43,227 nucleotides of DNA from Chloroflexota bacterium (GTDB lineage Bacteria; Chloroflexota; Limnocylindria; QHBO01): the NCBI GenBank assembly GCA_013816405.1, contig JACDEL010000006.1, positions 24,794-68,020 on the forward strand. Direction: 5' to 3'. Below, in pieces: positions 34,609 through 42,355 of the stretch; the stretch's first letter is position 1; each line of letters opens with the position of its first letter. Below the pieces are notes generated by a model. That model did no database searches, was not told the DNA's origin, and saw nothing but the letters and a program-made list of their open reading frames with translations. The translations under genes were made by a program, and so were the position numbers.

Positions 34609-34614
34609 AGTATA
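34609..34614 (-). promoter_or_regulatory. extended -10 box of the T-box/tRNA-Ala/leuS transcript
   Basis: On the minus strand GCTGATATACT, an extended -10 (TG-A-TATACT). Initiation near 34602 places Stem I just inside the transcript. The same 11-nt word lies before the second tRNA-Ala gene. No good -35 is seen, as expected for an extended -10 promoter. Confidence 0.65.
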
Positions 34615-34664
34615 TCAGCCGTGCGTGGACGCTCCATCTCGAGGTCCTTCAGGCCTTCAGGAGC

Positions 34665-34810
34665 CAAACCAAAGTCACGCCAGGCCGAACGGGCGGGTCA
34701 TTCGTGCGCGAGGTCGCACCGCCGATAGTCGCGGCATGCCCGGCCCGCCCAAGAGCCGTCGCGGCAGAATCGGCGCCTTCGCGCTGGTCCCCACCGCAAA
34801 CCAAAGTCAC
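34665..34810. repeat. 14-bp direct repeat in the stretch between the T-box promoter and the epimerase gene
   Basis: CAAACCAAAGTCAC occurs at 34665-34678 and again at 34797-34810, 132 bp apart, the second copy entering the 3' end of the epimerase gene. The 186 bp between the T-box promoter (34620) and the epimerase stop (34807) otherwise show no gene or structure that I can support. Confidence 0.5.
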
Positions 34811-35877
34811 TTCTCGGACGCCCCTGCCGCGCCTGCATCGGTGCCCTCCGGGCTGCCGACGCTACCCGGCGCGAGCATGCCGGCTGGGCCATCGCCATTC
34901 GACCTCGACCTCAGAAGCGTCCGCAGCCCTGCGTCGAGGTCGCGCGTCTGGTAGCCGAGCTCACGGCGGGCCTTGGCATCGGTTGCCCAATAGGTGACGT
35001 CATCGGCCGCGCCGATCACCTCGGCCAGATTCGGCGCCACCCCCATCGCCGGACCGATGAGCCCGCCCAGCGGCGCAATCCCCCGCAGCAAGACGGTCGG
35101 AATGCGGAGCCGCGGTGGTCTGCGGCCCGCGGCAGCGGCGGCACGCTGCACCATCTCACGTACGGTCGTGTTTTCTCCCCCCAGGATGTACTGCTCCCCG
35201 ATCCGCCCACGATCATGGATCAGCAGGATCCCGGCAGCCAGATCCTCGACGTGCACCACGTTCAGGCCAAGATCGGGGAACGTGATGGCCGGGAGGGTGC
35301 CCGCCAGCGCCTGGGCGATTGTCCCGCCGAACTGGGATGGGTCGTGCGGTCCGTATACCTGGGCGGGGAGCGCGATCGAGATCGGGGCGCCGGCGGCGAT
35401 CCGATCCTCGGCCTCCAGGTGCGCGAGGTACTTGGTCTGGTCGTAGTAGGACAGGAACCGGGGCGGCTGTTCGCGCCGGTAGGTCTCGTCGACCACCCGA
35501 CCCTTCGTGTTGCCGTACGCATTCACGGTCGAGATGCAGGTGATGCGCGGCGTGCCCACGGCCATCGCCACGTCCAAGACGCGTTGCGTGGCGACCACAT
35601 TGGCGGCGTACATGGCCAGGTGTTCCGTTGCCCGGATCCCGATCCGATACCTGCCGGCAAGGTGGAAGACACCGTCGGAGCCTCGCATCGCATAGGTGAG
35701 CGCCGCCTGCGGCATCGTGGCAAGGTCGTCCTCGACCAGCTCGCAGCCGAGCTCGTGAAGCCGATCACCGCGGCCGGCATGGCGAATCACGGCGACGACC
35801 TCGTCGCCTCGCGCGCGGAGCTGCCGCAACAGCTCGGCCCCGATGAAGCCGATCCCGCCGGTGACGAACGCCCTCAT
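34807..35877 (-). CDS. NAD-dependent epimerase/dehydratase (extended SDR)
   Basis: 356 residues with the Rossmann glycine motif TGGIGFIG at the N-terminus and the SDR catalytic pair in YYDQTKY (Tyr and Lys). STVNAYGNTKG supplies the Ser/Thr strand and PAQVYGPHDPS the substrate-binding segment. This pattern fits extended SDRs such as dihydroflavonol-reductase- or HpnA-like enzymes acting on nucleotide-sugars, sterols or hopanoids. The substrate is not identifiable. Its ATG overlaps the SRPBCC gene stop as ATGA, so the two are coupled. The C-terminal 30 residues are Gly/Ser/Pro-rich and probably disordered. Confidence 0.85.
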   Translation of the reverse strand: MRAFVTGGIGFIGAELLRQLRARGDEVVAVIRHAGRGDRLHELGCELVEDDLATMPQAALTYAMRGSDGVFHLAGRYRIGIRATEHLAMYAANVVATQRVLDVAMAVGTPRITCISTVNAYGNTKGRVVDETYRREQPPRFLSYYDQTKYLAHLEAEDRIAAGAPISIALPAQVYGPHDPSQFGGTIAQALAGTLPAITFPDLGLNVVHVEDLAAGILLIHDRGRIGEQYILGGENTTVREMVQRAAAAAGRRPPRLRIPTVLLRGIAPLGGLIGPAMGVAPNLAEVIGAADDVTYWATDAKARRELGYQTRDLDAGLRTLLRSRSNGDGPAGMLAPGSVGSPEGTDAGAAGASEK

Positions 35878-36311
35878 CGTTCCGCGATAGCGGCCCGCAA
35901 TCGGGCCAGGCTGGCGTCGAGGTCGCGCTCCGCGGCGTCGGTGACCATGCGTTCCAGCGGCGCCATGAAGACGTTCTCCGCGCGCACCTCCGATCCCAGC
36001 GTGATCTGCGTGCCACCGTCATGCGGTGCAAGGTCAAGGATGGCCACGATCCCCATTCCGCTGACGCTGCTGGCGAGGGCGAGGCGTCGCTCGGGCTCGG
36101 CTTCCCGGACGGTGATCTCGGCACTCACCTGCTGGCCCATCAGCTCCAGCACGACGCGTGCCGTCGAGCCGACCGCCGTGGGTGGGGGGGAAGTGCGCTC
36201 GGCGGCCACGATCCCCGCCTGCCAGCGCGGCAGGTTGGCGGGATCGGCCAGGAACGCGTACACCTCGGCCGGCGTGGCGGCCATCTGTGCGGTCCGTTGC
36301 ACGCGACGCAT
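35874..36311 (-). CDS. SRPBCC (START/Bet v 1-like) family protein
   Basis: 145 residues with the polyketide-cyclase/CoxG-like pattern: QRTAQMAATPAEVYAFLADPANLPRWQ at the N-terminus, a beta-sheet middle, and a long C-terminal helix (FMAPLERMVTDAAERDLDASLARLR). These proteins form a hydrophobic cavity that binds lipids, hormones or aromatic intermediates, and sometimes act as cyclases or chaperones. Translational coupling to the downstream epimerase suggests that both handle the same hydrophobic compound. The ligand is unknown. Confidence 0.8.
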   Translation of the reverse strand: MRRVQRTAQMAATPAEVYAFLADPANLPRWQAGIVAAERTSPPPTAVGSTARVVLELMGQQVSAEITVREAEPERRLALASSVSGMGIVAILDLAPHDGGTQITLGSEVRAENVFMAPLERMVTDAAERDLDASLARLRAAIAER

Positions 36312-36392
36312 GGGTCCTAAGGTAGTCGACCGGGCGGGCGCGGCGAGTGGCCCATGACCATCGGTCTACGCTGGTCTCCAGCCGTACCGGCG

Positions 36393-36398
36393 TATCCT
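36393..36398 (+). promoter_or_regulatory. -10 box of the lipoprotein gene
   Basis: TATCCT about 37 nt before the GTG at 36435. A GGGAGGGG Shine-Dalgarno (36421-36428) is well spaced from the start and fixes the GTG rather than the earlier ORF-track start at 36354. Confidence 0.45.
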
Positions 36399-36434
36399 GC
36401 TCGCGAACTCATTCATTTCAGGGAGGGGCCGCAG

Positions 36435-37211
36435 GTGCTCCGCAAACTCGCACCGCTCCTGGTCGCCATGCTTGCCGTGCTGGCCGCCTGCCAGAGCACG
36501 CCGGCGATCACCGACCCGGTTGACATCATCACCCAGGGCCTCGAGGCCACCGCCAACCTCAAGAGCCTCCATGTCTCGTTGGCGCTGGATGGAACCTTCA
36601 AGGCTCCCAACGGGGGCGGTTCATTCGGCCTCGACGCGACTAAGCTCGAGGCCGACGTCGACCTGAAGGCGAAGAGCCTCCGAGCGACATTGGCCGTGCC
36701 TGCCTTCCTCAACCTGACGGCGGATGCGATCGTCATCGGCCAGGACGTGTGGTACCGGACCAGCCTGGGCGGCACCAAGTGGTTCCACCAGGCGAACGAC
36801 GTGATGGGCAGCCCGTCTCCATCCGCTTCACTCGATCCAGCCGCGATGGTCGCCAAGGTCAAGGAGGCACTTGCAACTGAAGGCGTCGTGACCAAGAAGC
36901 TCGCCGACGTGGCCTGCGGTGACCGCCAGTGCTACCAGATCAGCGTGACTGCTCCATCGGCCCTCATGAAGGCGGCCGGGGCGGCCGCCTCGATGGATCC
37001 TTCCTTGGTCTTCGGCGACGCGATGGTGATCAATGTGCTCTTCGATCGCGAGAAGCTGTGGCTGACCGAGGTCTCAACCAGCGTCGACAGCGCGACGGTC
37101 GGCACCATCAAGGCCACTCTGAGCTTCAGCAACTTCGACGAGGCAGTGAACTTCAGTCCGCCTCCCTCCCCGGACGTCACTGAAGGGGAGTTCACGATCC
37201 CGGGGATGTGA
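36435..37211 (+). CDS. LppX/LprAFG-like lipoprotein
   Basis: 258 residues from GTG. The signal peptide VLRKLAPLLVAMLAVLAAC ends in a lipobox with the modified Cys. The body alternates beta strands and matches the half-barrel style of the LppX_LprAFG (DUF1396) family: LKSLHVSLALDGTF, LRATLAVPAFLNLTADAIVIGQDVWYRTSLG, and a C-terminal GTIKATLSFSNFDEAVNFSPP. A CGDRQC pair could form a disulfide. In mycobacteria such lipoproteins carry lipids to the outer layers; here the cargo is unknown. It is a single gene convergent with the Crp-like regulator. Confidence 0.75.
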   Translation: MLRKLAPLLVAMLAVLAACQSTPAITDPVDIITQGLEATANLKSLHVSLALDGTFKAPNGGGSFGLDATKLEADVDLKAKSLRATLAVPAFLNLTADAIVIGQDVWYRTSLGGTKWFHQANDVMGSPSPSASLDPAAMVAKVKEALATEGVVTKKLADVACGDRQCYQISVTAPSALMKAAGAAASMDPSLVFGDAMVINVLFDREKLWLTEVSTSVDSATVGTIKATLSFSNFDEAVNFSPPPSPDVTEGEFTIPGM

Positions 37212-37220
37212 CCGCCGGCG

Positions 37221-37249
37221 CGCTGGAGAAGTGGCCTGAATCGCCAGCG
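37221..37249. terminator. hairpin between convergent lipoprotein and Crp-like genes
   Basis: CGCTGG and CCAGCG form a 6-bp inverted repeat with a 17-nt loop in the 41-bp convergent gap. It could serve both genes. There is no T-run, so the support is weak. Confidence 0.25.
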
Positions 37250-37252
37250 TGA

Positions 37253-38005
37253 CTAGCTTGCGGCGTCAGTGGCACGCTCAAGGTCGCGGAGGCGCTGAGC
37301 CTCCGTGGCGATGATGTTGATGCAGTTGCACGACTTCTCAGCCAGCCCCTCGTGGTTGGCGATGCTGATCTGGCCGCGCGCGTAGTGGACGAGACCCGCG
37401 TCCTTGAACTGGCGCATCACCACGGACAGGCCGGGACGCCTGACGCCGATCATCTGGGCGAGGAATTCCTGCGTCACGTGGAACGGCTTTTCGTCAACGC
37501 GTTCGTCCACCTGGAGCAGCCAGCGGGCCGCCCGCTGGTCGAGCCGATGCATGCGATTGCACAGGATCAGCTGCGCCATCGTCACCATCACGACCTGGGC
37601 ATGCCGCTGCAGCATTCGCACCAGGGTGCCTCCACGGGGCAACTCATCCAACAGGACCTCGGATCGCATTCGCACGCCCGTGAGCGGCACCTGGACGATG
37701 GTGCGGACGGGCGACTGCCCGGTGCCCAGGAAGACCGGAAGGCCGGTCATCCCCTCCCGCCCGATCATGGCCGTATCCACCGACTCGCCACCCTCCTCGA
37801 GCGCCACGATGGAGGCGACGCCGCTCGTGGGGAAGTACACGAACTCGATCGCCTCGTTGGGCGACTCGAGTTCCGCGGAGCGCTCGAGGCGAACCGGTTC
37901 GAGTGCGGCGTGGATCCGGTCGAACTCCTCGTCCGTCAACCCGCGCAGCAGGTGGTTGACTCGGGGATCGACGGTCTGCGGTTCAGTACGGGCGTTGCTT
38001 CGCAT
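37253..38005 (-). CDS. Crp/Fnr-family transcriptional regulator
   Basis: 250 residues. The N-terminal cyclic-nucleotide-like beta barrel (LESPNEAIEFVYFPTSGVASIVALEEGGESVDTAMIGREG) lacks the RxSAE-type phosphate-binding signature of E. coli Crp, so the ligand is uncertain. The C-terminal winged helix (VTQEFLAQMIGVRRPGLSVVMRQFKDAGLVHYARGQISI) is standard. A CNCIN pair lies near the end. It is divergent from a PAS-domain gene, with a 74-bp shared regulatory region holding an inverted repeat, so it may regulate itself and the PAS gene. Confidence 0.85.
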   Translation of the reverse strand: MRSNARTEPQTVDPRVNHLLRGLTDEEFDRIHAALEPVRLERSAELESPNEAIEFVYFPTSGVASIVALEEGGESVDTAMIGREGMTGLPVFLGTGQSPVRTIVQVPLTGVRMRSEVLLDELPRGGTLVRMLQRHAQVVMVTMAQLILCNRMHRLDQRAARWLLQVDERVDEKPFHVTQEFLAQMIGVRRPGLSVVMRQFKDAGLVHYARGQISIANHEGLAEKSCNCINIIATEAQRLRDLERATDAAS

Positions 38006-38031
38006 GAGGACCTATCGTCTCCTTGTCGCCG

Positions 38032-38058
38032 TATGTCCGAAAGCGTACAGACGACATA
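38032..38058. promoter_or_regulatory. inverted repeat in the crp-like/PAS divergent region
   Basis: TATGTC (38032-38037) and GACATA (38053-38058) are 15 nt apart in the 74-bp gap between divergent starts. This is a candidate operator for the adjacent regulator. It does not match the Crp consensus TGTGA-N6-TCACA. Confidence 0.35.
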
Positions 38059-38079
38059 TGGGACATTGTCATCCTCGGG

Positions 38080-38643
38080 ATGACGACGAATGTTTCAGAC
38101 CGATTGCAGAAATTCCGTGAGATGACCAGCCAGATGCAGATCCCAACCAGCGGTCAAGGTGCCGAGGCAGTGCTCAGCCTCGATGCGACCGGCCGCTACA
38201 TCGGCGCCAACAAGCCCGCGCTCGAGCTCCTCGGTGTCACGCTTGCGGAGCTGCGTGCTTCACCCGCGGACCGATTTGCGATCCGGCCTGCGAACCACGC
38301 CGAGCAGGCGGCCCTGCGTGCCGAGTGGGAATCCGACGGTTCACAGCCGCTGGTGGGCACAACTGGTATGAAGCGTGCCGACGGAACGACCATTCGAATC
38401 TCGTATGCCCTCGAGACCGCACCCGCGGGATATAGTGCCCGCATTTGGGAGGTCGAGGGCGAGCCCGAGGCGCCGCCGACCGTCTTCGTGGTCGGCCGCG
38501 TCCTTCGCGAATGGCGCGCGGCCGAACGAAACCTGGCCGAGCTGCTGCCCGGCACTCCGGAATGGAGGCGCACCGTGGGGGAGATTGAGCTGCTGCGCGA
38601 TCGTTACCAGGAGCTCTTCAAGTCGGTCATGCCCCAGGCCTGA
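38080..38643 (+). CDS. PAS-domain protein
   Basis: The start ATG at 38080 (MTTNVSDRLQKF) is preferred over the GTG-rich upstream extension, giving 187 residues. A short N-terminal helix is followed by a PAS fold: AVLSLDATGRYIGANKPALELLGVTLAEL, then GMKRADGTTIRISYALETAPAG. The C-terminus is a helix (VGRVLREWRAAERNLAELL...EIELLRDRYQELF) that may transmit the signal by coiled-coil contact. No output domain is fused, so it probably works with a partner; the divergent Crp-like regulator and the downstream cyclase are the nearest candidates. Confidence 0.75.
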   Translation: MTTNVSDRLQKFREMTSQMQIPTSGQGAEAVLSLDATGRYIGANKPALELLGVTLAELRASPADRFAIRPANHAEQAALRAEWESDGSQPLVGTTGMKRADGTTIRISYALETAPAGYSARIWEVEGEPEAPPTVFVVGRVLREWRAAERNLAELLPGTPEWRRTVGEIELLRDRYQELFKSVMPQA

Positions 38644-38824
38644 GCTCCCTTCCGTCGCCGACCTGGTCTGCCACCGGCCGTGGTCGGCCAAGGAGGAAGC
38701 CCCGAGCCAACCGTATCTCCAGGGTCCCCAGCATCTCGAGCTCGGCCTCCGTCCCGATCCCTCCCGCGATCAGCAGGCAGCCCACGGAGCGCGCGAAGTG
38801 GCGCAGGCCGACGACCATGGCCTG
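38627..38824 (-). pseudogene. C-terminal remnant of an EAL-domain (c-di-GMP phosphodiesterase) gene
   Basis: On the minus strand one frame reads QAMVVGLRHFARSVGCLLIAGGIG, TEAELEMLGTLEIRLARGFLLGRPRP, the last third of an EAL domain. The normally invariant A-E-G-[IV]-E motif has become A-G-G-I-G, losing both glutamates, and the preceding two thirds of the domain, including EAL itself, are absent upstream. This is a decayed fragment. The remaining sequence up to 39101 shows no recognisable coding signal on either strand. Confidence 0.7.
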
Positions 38825-39151
38825 GCTGCAAAGCGGAGGTCCGACCTGCTCCGACCCGCCCCCTCCCGATCGGGTCCGCCGGTCGACGCGTCGTGGAGCG
38901 CTCGGAGTCGGGCACATCCGGGGTTGTGCTGCGAAACAGCGATCTCTGGGCCCGATGGTACACCGCGTCATCAGCCGGACGCCAAGCCTCGGCGACTTCG
39001 GGACTGCCCCCTGGCTGACGTGTCATTCCTGGCGACCTTCTCCCAACCCGCGCCCACAGATGGAGCTGTGAGTTTCCCGTCGGGGCACACAAGGGAAGCA
39101 AGGAACTTGTTTCAGCACTCGATCACGGAACTGCGCCACAATGCGGGTCGC

Positions 39152-42100
39152 ATGGATGTTCGCAGTGAACGTCGCCTCGTCACCTGCCTCTTCATCGACG
39201 TGGTCGGATCGACCGATGCGACGGTCCGGCTCGGGCCTGAGCGCATGCAGCGGCTCCTGCGTGATGCCTTCGCCGAGATGAGCACCACCATCAGCCAGTA
39301 CGGCGGCACCATCGAGACCTACGTGGGCGATGCGATCTTCGCGCTCTTCGGAGCGCCGGTCGCGCAGGCCGACGACGCCGAGCGCGCGCTCCGAGCTGCG
39401 GATGCCTGCACGCGCTGGTCATCGGCTCCAGCGGCGGCAGGCGCCAGACTGGCGGTTCGGGTCGGGATCGAGACGGGCGAGGCCCTCGTCGACCTCGCGG
39501 GCGTCGATCGTCACCAACGAATGGCCATCGGCGAGTGCGTGAATATCGCGGCGCGCCTGCAGCAGCAGGGAGAGCCCGGCGAGATCATCATCGGGCCGAC
39601 CTGCCACGAGGCCACAAGGGAAGTCGCGCGGTTCGAGCCGCTCGGTGCGTTGAGCCTCAAGGGGCTTGGGGAAGTCGAGGCGTGGCGCTTCACCGACTTT
39701 GGCGCCGGCGATGGCGCGCAGCCGGTCGCGTTCGTAGGACGCGAGGCGGAGCTTCGCGTCCTCGGCATTGCGTTCGAGCGCGCGCAGAGTGGCACGGCCA
39801 CGCTCGCACTGGTTGTCGGCCCTCCCGGACAGGGGAAGAGTCGCCTGACGTCAGAGGCGATCGGAACCTGGAGCGCGGTGCGACTCATCCAGGCGCGGTG
39901 CCGGCCTGGTGCCGAGACCGGCAGCAACACGCCACTGCGCCAGCTGGTGAATGCGGACCTGCCGGACCCGACGCAGGAAGGCCTCCGCGCGCGCCTGTCC
40001 GCCTTGCTCGGTGCGAGCGATGGCCCCGACGTCGCGGCCGCAGTTGGTCACAGCGCTGGCCTTGCGGTCGACGAACGCCTGTTGACCTCCGGACGGATGG
40101 AACAACGCGACATGATCGCGGACGCGTGGCGGCAGTATCTGGCCGCAGTCGCGCGCGAAGCCACCCTCGCCGTCTGGATCGAGGACGTTCACTGGGCGGA
40201 CCCCGTCCTCCTCCGGATCATCGACCAGCTCACATTCGATCTGGACGCGCCAATCGTGGTGATCGCGACCGCACGCCCCGAGTTCGTGGGCAGCGCGCAC
40301 CTCCGCCCGAGCGAGAATCGGCTCCAGGTCGATCTGGAGCCGCTCGACGTTGAGGCGGCACAACGCCTTGCGCTGTCGGCCGGGGACGGCCCGACTGACG
40401 CTGCCAGGGCTGCCGGCAATCCACTCTTCATCATCGAGATGGCGCGGTCCCGCTCCGCCACGGGCGAGATGCCGGTGACCATCCAGGCTGCGATCGCCGC
40501 TCGGCTCGACGAGCTGTCCATATCCGAGCGGGAACTGCTCCAGCGCGCCAGTGTCGTGGGCGAGACGTTCGACGTACGCGACGCGGCCCTCCTCAACGAA
40601 CGCGAGCCACACGAGGTGGCCGGCGCCCTTGGCCGGATCGCTCACCTTGGATTCGTCGCGCCGGTGGATGCTCGGTATCGGTTCCACCACGCTCTCGTGC
40701 GGGAAGTGGCCTATGGCCGCCTGCCGGTGGCGGAGCGGATGGCGCTGCACGCGCGCTATGCGCTCGAGGGCGTCGATACCGCAGACGTCGAGGCACTGGC
40801 GCACCACTGGTGGGAGGCCGTTAAGCCAGACGACGCCGGCTGGGTCTGGGAGGACCCCGCCAGGCTGGCGGCGATGCGGACGAGGGCCTTCGCAGCGCAC
40901 ATGGCGGCCGGACGTCGGCTCGAGGACCGCAATGCCTACGAGGAGTCGCTCGACATCTTTGCCCGGGCCATCGAGCTCGCCGATGACCCCGCCGCCCAGG
41001 CAGCGGCGGAGGCGGCGGTCGGCCGCGCCTACACGCGGCAAGGGAGCGGCGACGAGGCCTGGGAGCATCGGCTGAAAGCCATCGAGCTGTTCTCGAAAGC
41101 GGGGCAGAAAGCGCCGGCTGAGCTGTATGCCGACATGCTGGAGATCGCCACGCTGAACTGGGGCTACTTCCAGCACCTTCCCGAAGATGACTCCGTGCTG
41201 CAGCTCCTCGACGAAGGGGAGCGGATCGCCCGCGACTCCGGGGACGAGGTCTCGCTGGCCCGCCTCCTCGAGGAGCGCGCCTCATTCACCGATGACGTGT
41301 CCGGCGCCGACGAGATCATGAGCTTCGTCGATTCACCCGACGCCGTCCGCTTCGCCGACGCCGCGCACCGCATGGCGATGCTCTACCTCTGGAACGGAAA
41401 GGTCGACCGCGCCCTGGAGCTTTATGAGACGGTCGTCGACCGCCTCATCCCTGCCGGCGGGATCGTCTACGAGCCGGAGGCGCTGCTGTGGTACTCACTC
41501 GCGGCGTTCCATGCGGGTGACGGCGACCGCGCCGATGCCATCGCCGAGCGCCTGCTCGAGGACGCGCCGCGACGCAGCCCGCACACTCGGCAGCACGCCT
41601 ATGCGCTCAAGACGTTTCTCCCCTTGGCGCGAGGGAACTGGGCTCGCGTGGCGAGCGCGAGGCAGGAGCTGGCGGAGCTCGTCGACGCGAATCCGGACGC
41701 GGGTTTCTGCCTCATCGGAGCCGCGGGTTCCGCCTACGGCGCGGTCGCCGACATCCTCGCGGGGCGGTCTACGGATGGCCTCGATGAAGTCGTGGCACGG
41801 ATGGTCCCGGACTCGACGCTAGTCCAGGCGAGCTCGGTGATGGTGCCCCACGTCATGGAGGGTGATGGAGCCGCGGTTGATGAGGGCCTCAAGGCCTATG
41901 GGCCCGGCCTTCGCCTGTGGGACCGGCAGCGCACATGGGACGTTTTCGACCTGATGCCTGGCGTTGCGCTGACGATGCTTGAACGATGGGACGACCTCGG
42001 GCCTTCACTCGACCGGCTCGATCTGTTCGCCGAAGGTGGCAGTCGTTTGGCGGCCGCCACAGCGGCAGCCATCCGCGAGGAGAAAGCCGCGGCCGAAGGG

Positions 42101-42208
42101 GGTCCAGCGCCAACGCACGATCAGCTGCTTGGGTTGGGCTGTGCAGGCATCAGCCAGCTGCTCCGATTCCGCCCAACCTCGAGCGCAAAGGCTGTGAAGG
42201 CGTCCTAG
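39152..42208 (+). CDS. class III nucleotide cyclase-AAA ATPase-TPR protein
   Basis: The start ATG at 39152 (MDVRSERRLVTCLF) gives 1018 residues; the ORF-track start lies in unrelated sequence. The CHD cyclase domain covers about 8-165: metal aspartates D16 (LFIDVVGST) and D60 (YVGDAIFALFG), and transition-state residues N131 and R135 (VNIAARL). The purine-specifying Lys usual before GD is Thr57 and the usual GD before xVN reads GE, so activity or substrate may be altered. An STAND-like ATPase follows: Walker A GPPGQGKS at 223-230 and Walker B LAVWIEDVHWADP. The C-terminal half is helical TPR-like repeats. Confidence 0.85.
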   Translation: MDVRSERRLVTCLFIDVVGSTDATVRLGPERMQRLLRDAFAEMSTTISQYGGTIETYVGDAIFALFGAPVAQADDAERALRAADACTRWSSAPAAAGARLAVRVGIETGEALVDLAGVDRHQRMAIGECVNIAARLQQQGEPGEIIIGPTCHEATREVARFEPLGALSLKGLGEVEAWRFTDFGAGDGAQPVAFVGREAELRVLGIAFERAQSGTATLALVVGPPGQGKSRLTSEAIGTWSAVRLIQARCRPGAETGSNTPLRQLVNADLPDPTQEGLRARLSALLGASDGPDVAAAVGHSAGLAVDERLLTSGRMEQRDMIADAWRQYLAAVAREATLAVWIEDVHWADPVLLRIIDQLTFDLDAPIVVIATARPEFVGSAHLRPSENRLQVDLEPLDVEAAQRLALSAGDGPTDAARAAGNPLFIIEMARSRSATGEMPVTIQAAIAARLDELSISERELLQRASVVGETFDVRDAALLNEREPHEVAGALGRIAHLGFVAPVDARYRFHHALVREVAYGRLPVAERMALHARYALEGVDTADVEALAHHWWEAVKPDDAGWVWEDPARLAAMRTRAFAAHMAAGRRLEDRNAYEESLDIFARAIELADDPAAQAAAEAAVGRAYTRQGSGDEAWEHRLKAIELFSKAGQKAPAELYADMLEIATLNWGYFQHLPEDDSVLQLLDEGERIARDSGDEVSLARLLEERASFTDDVSGADEIMSFVDSPDAVRFADAAHRMAMLYLWNGKVDRALELYETVVDRLIPAGGIVYEPEALLWYSLAAFHAGDGDRADAIAERLLEDAPRRSPHTRQHAYALKTFLPLARGNWARVASARQELAELVDANPDAGFCLIGAAGSAYGAVADILAGRSTDGLDEVVARMVPDSTLVQASSVMVPHVMEGDGAAVDEGLKAYGPGLRLWDRQRTWDVFDLMPGVALTMLERWDDLGPSLDRLDLFAEGGSRLAAATAAAIREEKAAAEGGPAPTHDQLLGLGCAGISQLLRFRPTSSAKAVKAS

Positions 42209-42280
42209 CTCGTCGACTTCCGGCGCCGATGTCACCTTTTGGAGCCGATCGGTTCCTGTAGGGGCATAGGGGCGACCAGC

Positions 42281-42355
42281 GTGGCTCACATTGCGGCAAG
42301 CGACGAGGTTGAGGCGGTCTACCGCCAAGACGCGGATCGCCTGTGGCGTGCGCTA
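42281..42355 (+). pseudogene. N-terminal remnant of an ECF sigma factor
   Basis: From GTG at 42281 the frame reads [21 protein letters not shown], matching the start of sigma-70 region 2 in ECF factors of this lineage (pattern [12 protein letters not shown]). The match stops abruptly at about 42350, where a Kelch-repeat sequence begins in another frame. Only about 25 codons remain, so the sigma factor is lost. Confidence 0.55.

Noticed and set aside
34361-34954. 197-aa plus-strand ORF through tRNA-Ala
   Set aside because: Runs antisense through a tRNA and the T-box leader, and has no protein-like signal.
34736-34954. Possible short plus-strand gene starting MPGPPKSRRGR
   Set aside because: Composition is low-complexity and it becomes the antisense of the epimerase gene; no ribosome-binding site or homology recognised.
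38375-39151. N-terminal extension of the 1277-aa cyclase ORF
   Set aside because: Arg/Ser/Pro-rich shadow over the PAS gene and EAL remnant; the cyclase fold starts at the ATG at 39152.
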